64,000 nt of DNA from Algoriphagus lutimaris (lineage in GTDB: Bacteria > Bacteroidota > Bacteroidia > Cytophagales > Cyclobacteriaceae): assembly GCF_017051705.1 (NCBI RefSeq), contig NZ_JAFIDJ010000001.1, forward strand, positions 1,579,786 to 1,643,785. Reading direction: 5' to 3'. The notes beneath the pieces were generated by a model. That model saw only the letters and a list, made by a program, of their open reading frames with translations. It searched no databases and was not told the DNA's origin. This document shows, piece by piece, positions 52,564 to 60,328 of this stretch. How positions within the stretch are numbered: the first letter of the stretch is position 1; each line of letters opens with the position of its first letter. Position numbers and translations under genes: made by a program.

Positions 52564-53823
52564 TTAGCGAAAGCTGATTTTTGTACTGTGCACATTCCCT
52601 TCAGATGAATATTGAAAATTCAAGCCATAAGACTTACAAATTTGAGAGACTATTGCCAACCCCAAACCAATAGAATCCGACTTGTCACTCTCCTTTTCAA
52701 ACCGTTTCAAAAGAACTTCAGGGGCTTTCTTCAAAGGAGAACCAGAATTTTCAACCCATAAATAATCTGAATTGAGTTGAATTTTAATCCAGCCTTTTGC
52801 TTGATTGTGCTTTACAGCATTGCTAATCAGGTTTTGAATCATTACATCAGCGGTAAATGGATGTATCACTACAGTAACATCAGGATCAATTGATTGTTCG
52901 AGTTGCAATCCATTTCCTTCAATCAGCTCTTCAGTTAGTTCTATATTTTTTAGCAGTACCTCTGAAAAATTGATTGCTTGGGGAGACTCAAATTCATTGT
53001 TTTCCAGTTTTGCCAACAGGCTCAAAGATTTGACAATCCGCTGAATTCGCTCATTGTTCTGGTAGGCGGAATGAATCAATTCCGACTGTTTTTCGGTAAT
53101 TCCCTCATTCATTAAATGTTCGAGCTTTCCTCGGATTATAGTGGTAGGGGTTTGTATTTCATGGGAAATATTTTCTGAGTATTCCTTAATTTGTCTATAG
53201 TCCTTCAACAACTTATTGGACATGCGCATCAAAAATTCATTAAGCTGATCAAATTCCTTAATGTTACTTTTCTCAAATACAAAGGGCTCGTTCGTTGCAA
53301 AATTGAAGTTTTGGATTTTCTTCAAGGACTTTTGAAACGGGAGTAAAATCCGGTTGGAAATCCCCCTTAAAAAGAATACAATGAATGCTAGCTGCAATAG
53401 AAACACTACTCCCATAGTAAATACCACGGTTTCAGTAATATCATCTGTTTCTACTACAATGTTGAAATAGGAAATCCTGTAATGCTCTCCTCCGATTTTA
53501 TAGGATTTACTGGCCTTCAGCTGCTTTACTTTTCTATCACTGGATTCGTGATAGGCAAGTGTATCCCTCAAATACAGTTCTTCAACAGTTCTCTCAAATG
53601 GGATCATTTCAATCTCTAGTTGGTCCGTGATCAGACTTTTATAAGGGTTCCCTCTTCTAATCTGATCCGCTACTGAATCTACCTGTCGGTCTAATTCTCT
53701 CCCTGTTTCAAAATCAATCTCTGACTCGATTTTGAGGTAAATGAATAATCCACTGATTAGCAACCCTGCTAAGGTTAAGATCAGGTATAAAAAAGTAATA
53801 ATGTTAATGAGCCTATATTGCAT
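52564..53823 (-). CDS. Sensor histidine kinase of the receptor-linked two-component system
   Basis: The ATG at 53823 (MQYRLINIITFLYLILTLAG) is chosen because it overlaps the regulator stop by 11 bp and starts at the first membrane helix; this gives 419 residues. There are two membrane helices (about 8-28 and 130-150) around a 100-residue periplasmic sensor domain. The phospho-acceptor His lies in YSENISHEIQTPTTIIRG. The ATPase domain has MIQNLISNAVKHNQ, WVENSGSPL and SIGLGLAIVSQICKSYG. It should respond to an envelope or nutrient signal and phosphorylate the OmpR-type regulator encoded just upstream. Confidence 0.92.
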   Translation of the reverse strand: MQYRLINIITFLYLILTLAGLLISGLFIYLKIESEIDFETGRELDRQVDSVADQIRRGNPYKSLITDQLEIEMIPFERTVEELYLRDTLAYHESSDRKVKQLKASKSYKIGGEHYRISYFNIVVETDDITETVVFTMGVVFLLQLAFIVFFLRGISNRILLPFQKSLKKIQNFNFATNEPFVFEKSNIKEFDQLNEFLMRMSNKLLKDYRQIKEYSENISHEIQTPTTIIRGKLEHLMNEGITEKQSELIHSAYQNNERIQRIVKSLSLLAKLENNEFESPQAINFSEVLLKNIELTEELIEGNGLQLEQSIDPDVTVVIHPFTADVMIQNLISNAVKHNQAKGWIKIQLNSDYLWVENSGSPLKKAPEVLLKRFEKESDKSDSIGLGLAIVSQICKSYGLNFQYSSEGNVHSTKISFR

Positions 53824-54496
53824 TTTCGTCAAATTTATACCCAATACCATAGACGGTTTTGAGGTAATCCTTCCCCCCTGCTTCTGTGAGTTTTTTCCTT
53901 ATGTTTTTGATGTGTTGGTAAACAAAATCGAAGTTTGCCAAATTATCCGTGTAGTCTCCCCATAAATGTTGGGCGATGGCTTGTTTTCCTAGAACTCGAT
54001 TTTTGTTGGTGATCAAGAAGATCAACAGATCAAATTCCTTCCTGGTCAAATCAAGTAATTTCTTGTTAACGTAGGCTTCCGATGTGCCATGATGGATTGA
54101 AATTTCATTAATTTCCAAAACATCGATCCCGTCCAGTTTTGCCCTTCTATAAATGGCCTTCAGGCGAGCTAATAATTCAGACAAGTGAAAAGGCTTCGCC
54201 AAATAGTCGTCTGCCCCTAGATCCAACCCAGTGATTTTGTCATCTAAAGAACCTTTCGCGGAAATGATCAAAACATTGGGAGCTTGCTTCGTTGATTTGA
54301 TCAGTTTGAGTAATTGGAGTCCATCTCCATCGGGAAGCATGAGGTCCAGAAGAACACAATCATAACTGTAAGAAAGCAGTTTATCTTCTGCATCAAATAA
54401 GGTACTTGCGGTTTCACATAGAATTCCTTCGTGCTCTAAATACCTCACCACATTTTCGGCAAGTTCTGCATTGTCCTCCACCAATAAAATTTTCAT
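53813..54496 (-). CDS. OmpR-family response regulator
   Basis: The ATG at 54496 (MKILLVEDNAELAENVVRYL) begins exactly at the receiver domain; an in-frame start 105 bp upstream adds 35 residues with no domain and is rejected. The 227-residue product has the acidic pair Glu-Asp, phospho-acceptor Asp in YDCVLLDLMLPDGDGL, Lys in DYLAKPFHLSELLARL, and a winged-helix DNA-binding domain (LDLTRKEFDLLIFLITN ... YLKTVYGIGYKF). Forms a cognate pair with the kinase that follows, and probably regulates the receptor gene downstream. Confidence 0.95.
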   Translation of the reverse strand: MKILLVEDNAELAENVVRYLEHEGILCETASTLFDAEDKLLSYSYDCVLLDLMLPDGDGLQLLKLIKSTKQAPNVLIISAKGSLDDKITGLDLGADDYLAKPFHLSELLARLKAIYRRAKLDGIDVLEINEISIHHGTSEAYVNKKLLDLTRKEFDLLIFLITNKNRVLGKQAIAQHLWGDYTDNLANFDFVYQHIKNIRKKLTEAGGKDYLKTVYGIGYKFDENAI

Positions 54497-54507
54497 AGTT
54501 AGAAAAT

Positions 54508-54527
54508 TAATGAATTTGAATTCATTA
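54508..54527. promoter_or_regulatory. Perfect palindrome before the response regulator gene
   Basis: TAATGAATT-TG-AATTCATTA, two 9-bp arms with a 2-bp centre, 12 bp upstream of the regulator start. It may be an autoregulatory operator. Confidence 0.5.
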
Positions 54528-54714
54528 GAATAAATCAAATTCTTGAAACACTCTGAAGCAATTCTGAAGTTACACTTTAAATAAATGAAATACGGACCCA
54601 CCCAAACTATTCATATCCAACCACTTACTCTAAATTCACTTTTTTAAGCTAAAATTATCCTCCATTTTTTTTCGATTTATTTGTTCTAGAAAATTGAAAA
54701 AAGGAATAATTCAC

Positions 54715-54722
54715 TACATTTG
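54715..54722 (+). promoter_or_regulatory. -7 promoter box of tRNA-Pro
   Basis: TACATTTG, a perfect TAnnTTTG, about 48 bp before the tRNA, with TTGA about 18-19 bp upstream as a weak -33 element. Confidence 0.55.
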
Positions 54723-54770
54723 CATCCGGTTCTGGGGAAAGAGTTTCAAAATTCTTTTTCCGAATGGAAT

Positions 54771-54844
54771 CGGGGTGTAGCGTAGCCCGGTATCGCGCCT
54801 CGTTTGGGACGAGGAGGTCGTAGGTTCGAATCCTGCCACCCCGA
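54771..54844 (+). tRNA. tRNA-Pro (anticodon UGG)
   Basis: 74-nt cloverleaf: acceptor CGGGGTG/CACCCCG, anticodon stem CCTCG/CGAGG with loop TTTGGGA (anticodon TGG at 54805-54807), T-loop TTCGAAT, discriminator A. No CCA is encoded. It is followed at once by a terminator and stands alone. Confidence 0.96.
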
Positions 54845-54850
54845 CTTAAG

Positions 54851-54882
54851 AAGCCAACATAGAAATGTGTTGGCTTTTTTTG
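54851..54882 (+). terminator. Intrinsic terminator of tRNA-Pro
   Basis: AAGCCAACA and TGTTGGCTT arms followed by a T-run. Confidence 0.88.
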
Positions 54883-54985
54883 TGCCTTATACTGAACCGT
54901 TCATTTTTTTAAAATTTGGTCGCTTAACCTATTTCATCTAACTTAAAAAGAGAAACTTAACAGTATCCTTTAGTCTATTTTCCTC

Positions 54986-56158
54986 ATGAAAAAATTTATC
55001 CAAACTTTTCTCCTATTGACCTTATTTTTCCATGAGGCTTGTTCGCAAAGCACCTCCTCCAATCCCTCTACTCCAACTGGGAGTTTGGCAGTAGTAGAGG
55101 CTTTTCCGGGTCTTTCTTTCACTAGACCAGTGGATTTTCAAAATGCAGGAGACAATACCAATCGTGTTTTCGTAGTAGAGCAACGAGGAGTGATTTCTGT
55201 CTTCCAAAATGAATCAAATGCCACGTCCAAATCAACCTTTCTCGACATTGAAGCTCAGGTGGATGATTCTGGAAACGAGGAAGGCCTATTGGGCTTGACA
55301 TTCCACCCCAATTATTCCAGTAATGGCTACTTTTATGTGAATTATACTGCATCCAACCCTAATAGAACAGTAATTTCCCGATTCTCTGTTTCAGCAGCAA
55401 GCCCAAATCAGGCAGACCCAAGTAGCGAATTGGTGCTTTTGGAATTTGGACAACCCTATTCCAATCACAATGGAGGTCAAATCTCTTTTGGCCCTGATGG
55501 CTTTTTGTATATAGCTGTAGGCGATGGAGGAAGTGGTGGTGATCCAAAAGGAAACGGACAAAATCGAAACACTTTACTTGGGACTATTTTAAGGATCGAT
55601 GTAGATCAAACGAATGGAGCTAACAACTATGCTATTCCTGCTGACAACCCTTTTATCAATAACAACCAGGGATTCAGAGAAGAAATCTATGCCTATGGTC
55701 TACGTAACCCCTGGCGATTTAGCTTTGATTCAGAAAATGGTGACCTATGGGTAGGAGATGTTGGACAAAATAGGTACGAAGAAATTGACCTCATCAAAAA
55801 AGGAGGAAATTATGGATGGAATACCATGGAAGGGTTTCATTGCTTTAACTCCTCTAATTGCAATCAAGCAGGCTTGGAATTACCTGTTTGGGAATATGAC
55901 CGTTCCAAAGGTGACATTTCAGTAACGGGTGGCTATGTTTATAGAGGCCCAAGCATCCAAGAATTACAGGGTTTATATATCTATGCGGATTATGTCTCAG
56001 GTAGAATCTGGAGTTTGGATATCAGCAATCCATCGAGCCCCGTCAATACAGAACTTTTTGATACGGATTTTGCTATTTCATCTTTTGGAGTGGACCAAAA
56101 CCAAGAATTGTATATCTGTGGATTTGATGATAAGATCTACAAATTCAGCATAGAGTAA
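54986..56158 (+). CDS. PQQ-dependent sugar dehydrogenase family lipoprotein
   Basis: 390 residues of the soluble glucose/sorbosone dehydrogenase (GSDH/HIPL) six-bladed propeller type. A lipoprotein-like signal (to FFHEACS, Cys about residue 19) is followed by family blocks GLLGLTFHPNYSSNGYFYVNYT, HNGGQISFGPDGFLYIAVGDGG, YGLRNPWRFSFD and VGDVGQNRYEEIDLIKKGGNYGWN. It would oxidise aldoses in the periplasm or at the surface using PQQ if the cofactor is available. No PQQ synthesis genes are in the window. It appears to be a single-gene unit. Confidence 0.9.
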   Translation: MKKFIQTFLLLTLFFHEACSQSTSSNPSTPTGSLAVVEAFPGLSFTRPVDFQNAGDNTNRVFVVEQRGVISVFQNESNATSKSTFLDIEAQVDDSGNEEGLLGLTFHPNYSSNGYFYVNYTASNPNRTVISRFSVSAASPNQADPSSELVLLEFGQPYSNHNGGQISFGPDGFLYIAVGDGGSGGDPKGNGQNRNTLLGTILRIDVDQTNGANNYAIPADNPFINNNQGFREEIYAYGLRNPWRFSFDSENGDLWVGDVGQNRYEEIDLIKKGGNYGWNTMEGFHCFNSSNCNQAGLELPVWEYDRSKGDISVTGGYVYRGPSIQELQGLYIYADYVSGRIWSLDISNPSSPVNTELFDTDFAISSFGVDQNQELYICGFDDKIYKFSIE

Positions 56159-56427
56159 GAGGGCTTTTAGCTTCTAAAACCAATCAACGAAGCAATAGAT
56201 TAACCCAAGATATTTTTCCCTATAGGGAGGAATGACTGATCTATTTTTGAGGGGGCAAGGGGCTACCAATCTATATTGCCTGAATTTTCAATTTCAGAGA
56301 CTTAAATAATTTTAAGCCCTTTTAAAACGATTCTTCTCAATTAATAAGGTATTTTTTGCTTTCTTCGGGTTTAAAATAAACCCAAGCAATCGAGAACTTT
56401 ATAGATTTAGAAGTATACAAATAAAAA

Positions 56428-57849
56428 ATGAAAGAAATTGTAGAAGCAATTAATGCTGTAGTATGGAGTGATGCCTTAATTTTATTATGCCTTGGGGCAG
56501 GGATCTATTTTTCATTTGTGACCAAATTCCTTCAAGTCACTTATTTCAAGGAGATGATACAACTCCTTTTCAAAGGTGAATCCTCTGAAAAAGGAGTTTC
56601 TTCTTTTCAGGCATTTGCTATCGCGATATCAGGAAGAGTGGGAACTGGAAATATTGCTGGTGTAGCGACCGCCATCGCCATGGGTGGGCCTGGAGCAATT
56701 TTCTGGATGTGGGTTATTGCTTTTCTTGGAGCCGCTTCCGCATTTGTGGAATCCACTCTTGGACAGATTTATAAGGAAGTTGATAAAGGAGAATATAGAG
56801 GTGGCCCTGCTTATTATATTGAAAAGGGATTAGGGTTAAAGTGGTACGCTATGGTATTTGCATTTGCAACCATCCTTGCTACTGCCCTATTTATGCCTGG
56901 AGTACAAAGTAATAGCATTGCCTTAAGTGTAGAAAATGCATTTGACATTCCTGTTCTATATACTGGTATCATCATCACTGCTTTCTTGGCCTTAATTATC
57001 CTAGGAGGAGTCAAAAGAATTAGTAAAGTAGCAGAAGTGGTTATTCCATTTATGGCCGCAGCCTATATCCTGATGGCTATAGTAATCATCTTGATGAATA
57101 TCACTGAAGTACCTTCCATTTTTGCCTTGATCATTAAATCCGCTTTGAACTTGGAAGCTGCCTTTTCTGGAGTTTTCGGAATGGCCATTGCCTGGGGAGT
57201 GAAAAGAGGAATTTATTCCAATGAAGCTGGCCAAGGTACTGCACCGCATGCTGCCGCAGCTGCAGAAGTTTCACATCCGGTAAAGCAAGGTTTGGTTCAA
57301 TCTTTTTCAGTTTATGTAGACACCATCTTCGTTTGTACTGCTACTGCATTGATGATTCTATTTACAGGCCAATACAATGTATTGAATCCTGAAGGAGGTT
57401 TCATTGTAGAAAATCTTCCTGGGGTTTCCTTTGGACCTGAATACACTCAGTTTGCGGTGGGAACTCACTTCCCTGCTTTAGGTAAAGGTTTCGTGGCTGT
57501 TTCCCTACTGTTCTTTGCCTTTACTACCATTATGGCTTATTACTACATCGCAGAAACCAACCTAAGCTATTTGATCAGAAAGTCTAATAACAAGTGGGCA
57601 ATCTGGGTACTTCGAGTAGCAATTTTAGTGGCCACTTTCTATGGCTCTATCAAAACTGCTGCTTTGGCTTGGACCATGGGTGACATTGGTGTTGGCATGA
57701 TGGCTTGGCTCAATGTGATTGCCATTCTATTACTTAGAAAACCTGCTATGAAAGCATTTAAAGACTACAAAAAGCAGAAAAAAGAAGGGAAAGATCCAGT
57801 CTTTATTGCCAAGGACGCAGGTATTGATAATGCTGATTTCTGGAAATAG
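56428..57849 (+). CDS. Sodium:alanine symporter family (AGCS) amino-acid carrier
   Basis: 473-residue inner membrane carrier with about 10-11 helices. Family signature blocks are AISGRVGTGNIAGVATAIAMGGPGAIFWMW and GVKRGIYSNEAGQGTAPHAAAAAE. It takes up alanine or glycine with Na+. The 269-bp gap before it holds nothing recognisable; a strong terminator follows after 76 bp. Confidence 0.95.
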   Translation: MKEIVEAINAVVWSDALILLCLGAGIYFSFVTKFLQVTYFKEMIQLLFKGESSEKGVSSFQAFAIAISGRVGTGNIAGVATAIAMGGPGAIFWMWVIAFLGAASAFVESTLGQIYKEVDKGEYRGGPAYYIEKGLGLKWYAMVFAFATILATALFMPGVQSNSIALSVENAFDIPVLYTGIIITAFLALIILGGVKRISKVAEVVIPFMAAAYILMAIVIILMNITEVPSIFALIIKSALNLEAAFSGVFGMAIAWGVKRGIYSNEAGQGTAPHAAAAAEVSHPVKQGLVQSFSVYVDTIFVCTATALMILFTGQYNVLNPEGGFIVENLPGVSFGPEYTQFAVGTHFPALGKGFVAVSLLFFAFTTIMAYYYIAETNLSYLIRKSNNKWAIWVLRVAILVATFYGSIKTAALAWTMGDIGVGMMAWLNVIAILLLRKPAMKAFKDYKKQKKEGKDPVFIAKDAGIDNADFWK

Positions 57850-57925
57850 GATTTGTTGAATAAATAAGAATTCAAAGAAAACAAAGATCAAAAAATAGTC
57901 CTTCATGAGAATGGGCTATTCAAGG

Positions 57926-57955
57926 GCCGACAAGTTTATTGTCGGTCTTTTTTTG
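57926..57955 (+). terminator. Intrinsic terminator after the AGCS gene
   Basis: CCGACAA, loop GTTTA and TTGTCGG, followed by a T-run. Confidence 0.85.
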
Positions 57956-58233
57956 TTTGATTTAGGAAACAAAAAATTTCAAAAAAAATCCGACCTGTTT
58001 TTAGAAAATGATCCAAAAAAAGGACTTAACTTAAATAATAAAAAGCTGAAAAGTCGGAGATGAAATGGAAGTAAATTATTAGAAAACCATAAACTTAGCT
58101 TCCAGTAAAAAATGGCAATTGGAACAAAGGAAAGTGATTTAGAAAATCAAGTGATATTGAAAATATAGCTGTCTTTTAAGATCTAAAAAAAATAGTTTAA
58201 AAGTCATTTACAGAATTTTCCAAGCAAGAAGTC
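57956..58233. other. Gene-free, A+T-rich stretch
   Basis: Together with 57850-57925 this is a gap of about 384 bp. Apart from the terminator I see no ORF, hairpin or promoter I can support. Confidence 0.5.
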
Positions 58234-58728
58234 ATGAAGTTACTCATTATTTTAATACTGATTTGTTGTTCAATTCATATGACTCATGCTCAGAATAATG
58301 TCTACTTGAAAAACAATGTCAATGGGCACCAAAAAAAACTAAAGCCTAGGACCATATTAACTTTTAAAACTTCAGACTCCACCTCATTCACAGGAAGAAT
58401 CCTTTCTGCATCCGACAGTTCATTTGAACTATTAACTTTAAAAGAGAGAAAAAATTCAGACACAGTCCAAATCCAAATTAAATCAGTAAAAGAAGTGACA
58501 AATAAATTTATGAATAAACCTGCAACTGGAGCAGGGATAATTGGTTTCATTGGTTTCATTGGATTAATAACTTCTCCACTGCTTTTGATTACAGATACAA
58601 AAGAAGATGCTCAAGGATTACTTGAAGTCAGTGGGGTATTTCTCGGAATAAGTGGGGTTCTATATAGTCCTCATTTAATTAAAAGAAAATATGATACTTC
58701 AAATAAATGGTCTATTGTCACTAAATAG
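58234..58728 (+). CDS. Hypothetical membrane-associated protein (164 aa)
   Basis: I do not recognise it. It starts with a signal peptide (MKLLIILILICCSIHMTHAQ). A periplasmic beta-type stretch follows (KLKPRTILTFKTSDSTSFTGRILSAS, SM-like fold pattern), then two hydrophobic segments near residues 100-120 and 130-145 and a basic C-terminus. It may be a small inner-membrane or periplasmic protein. It is followed by a frameshifted small membrane-protein locus, so this area seems to collect minor accessory genes. The AUG is preceded by AAGAAG as a weak ribosome site. Confidence 0.7.
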   Translation: MKLLIILILICCSIHMTHAQNNVYLKNNVNGHQKKLKPRTILTFKTSDSTSFTGRILSASDSSFELLTLKERKNSDTVQIQIKSVKEVTNKFMNKPATGAGIIGFIGFIGLITSPLLLITDTKEDAQGLLEVSGVFLGISGVLYSPHLIKRKYDTSNKWSIVTK

Positions 58729-58857
58729 ATAATTGTAAAGAAAGAGAAATTCGAATCAAGGTCATCACCCACTGCATTAATGTAAATCTTTCCCCTATTT
58801 TAAAATGTAATTCGGTGTCACCAATAAATCACACTATTCCTTACATTAAGAACAACC

Positions 58858-59041
58858 ATGAAAAAAGGCGGCGCTAATCTCTGGAGTTTCAGTTTTCATA
58901 GGTCAACATTTTACCCGACGATCAAAAGCATTTTCTTTCATTATCTTGAGTACAGTAAACTTTACAACCTCTTTTGAGGCCTATGAAACCATAAGTGATC
59001 AAGAAAAAGCTTTAAAAAACTATAAAAACCTCTTATGCTAA
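58858..59041 (+). pseudogene. Possible frameshifted small membrane protein
   Basis: ATG at 58858 is followed by a run of six A. In the frame one base off, an uninterrupted reading AALISGVSVFIGQHFTRRSK then AFSFIILSTVNFTTSFEAYE and a Lys/Glu-rich end runs to TAA at 59039-59041. The straight frame stops after about 39 unlike residues. So this is either a gene inactivated or slipping at the A-run, or chance. The rest of 58729-59192 holds nothing else I can name. Confidence 0.32.
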
Positions 59042-59192
59042 ATCTAAGAAATGAGCACCCAAAAATGAAAATTAAAAGCGTTAGCCAAGGCAAATAATTA
59101 ATAAGGAATGATCATACTTGATCCTTTATTTTGGCTTCCTTTATCAACTTCAGTTTTCTACTCTTGATGAGACAAAAAAAGAACAAAAGAAG

Positions 59193-60296
59193 ATGAAGCA
59201 GTATTATTTTATTATTACTCTCATTCTAGTCAGTTTCAACTTGTCCGCGCAAGTTGATAGTTCTTGGAATCAAAAACCTCAGATCAACATTTTGGGCTTT
59301 GCTGATGTATTTTATGTATACGACTTTAATCGACCATCCAGCACCGAAAGACAGCCTTTTTTGTTCAATCACAATCGACACAACGAGTTTAACTTGAATT
59401 TAGGATTGGTAAAATTTAGCGTAGAGCACATGAAGTATCGTGCTAATTTCGCATTGCAAAGTGGAACCTATGCCAATGATAATTATGCGGCAGAACCAGG
59501 GGTTCTAAAGAATATTTTTGAAGCCAATATTGGCATTTCCCTTAACAAGGAAAATAATTTATGGTTGGATGTAGGTGTGCTACCTTCTCATATTGGATTT
59601 GAGAGCGCAATTTCAATGGATAACTTGACTTTAACTCGTTCCCTTTTGGCTGAAAATTCGCCCTATTTTTTAACTGGGGCGAAACTAACTTTCAACCCCA
59701 ACAATAAATGGGAAATAGCAGGTTTAGTTGTAAACGGTTGGCAGCGAATTCAGCGGTTGGAAGGAAATTCATTACCAAGTTTTGGGTCCCAGGTTACATA
59801 TAGCCCATCAGAAAAGATATCCTTAAACTGGAGTACTTTTTTAGGAACAGATGATTCGGATAGTACAAGGAGAATGCGGTACTTTAATGACTTTTATGGG
59901 CTTTTCCAATTGACAGAAAAGATTAACCTGATTACAGCTTTTGATTTAGGTTTCCAGCAAAACGAAAAAGAAAGTTCAGATTATAATCTCTGGTTTAGTC
60001 CAATCATCATCGGTCAGTATGTAATCAACAAAACCTGGAGAGCGGCCATACGAGCAGAATACTACCAAGACAAATCAGGAGTCATCATTCCAACCAATAC
60101 GATCAATGGTTTTCTAACCAAAGGAATTTCATTAAACTTAGACTACTCCCCTGTTCAAAATATTACATGCAGATTAGAAGGTCGTATGTTGCGAAGTAAA
60201 GACAAGATATTTGAAACTAATACTGCTTTTTCTGATACGAACTTTTTTGTCGCGACCTCAATAGCATTTAGATTATCCGATACATTTTATAAATAA
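59193..60296 (+). CDS. Outer membrane porin-like beta-barrel protein
   Basis: The ATG at 59193 (MKQYYFIITLILVSFNLSAQ) gives a clean signal peptide and is chosen over an in-frame ATG 75 bp upstream that adds an untypical leader; this gives 367 residues. The mature part is a series of amphipathic beta strands (INILGFADVFYVYDF, FNLNLGLVKFSVEH, TSIAFRLSDTFYK at the end), as in the BBP2/porin family of Bacteroidota. It probably forms a diffusion pore or a channel for a small solute. The convergent DUF5916 gene lies 33 bp downstream. Confidence 0.85.
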   Translation: MKQYYFIITLILVSFNLSAQVDSSWNQKPQINILGFADVFYVYDFNRPSSTERQPFLFNHNRHNEFNLNLGLVKFSVEHMKYRANFALQSGTYANDNYAAEPGVLKNIFEANIGISLNKENNLWLDVGVLPSHIGFESAISMDNLTLTRSLLAENSPYFLTGAKLTFNPNNKWEIAGLVVNGWQRIQRLEGNSLPSFGSQVTYSPSEKISLNWSTFLGTDDSDSTRRMRYFNDFYGLFQLTEKINLITAFDLGFQQNEKESSDYNLWFSPIIIGQYVINKTWRAAIRAEYYQDKSGVIIPTNTINGFLTKGISLNLDYSPVQNITCRLEGRMLRSKDKIFETNTAFSDTNFFVATSIAFRLSDTFYK

Positions 60297-60328
60297 CATT
60301 GGCTGGAATCATATGATTCTTGAGCTAT

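Noticed and set aside
54497-54601. N-terminal extension of the response regulator
   Set aside because: The receiver domain begins exactly at the ATG at 54496; the extra residues have no domain and the region contains a palindrome likely to be regulatory.
59118-59192. Upstream start for the porin
   Set aside because: The 25 extra residues place a charged stretch before the signal peptide; the ATG at 59193 gives a normal one.
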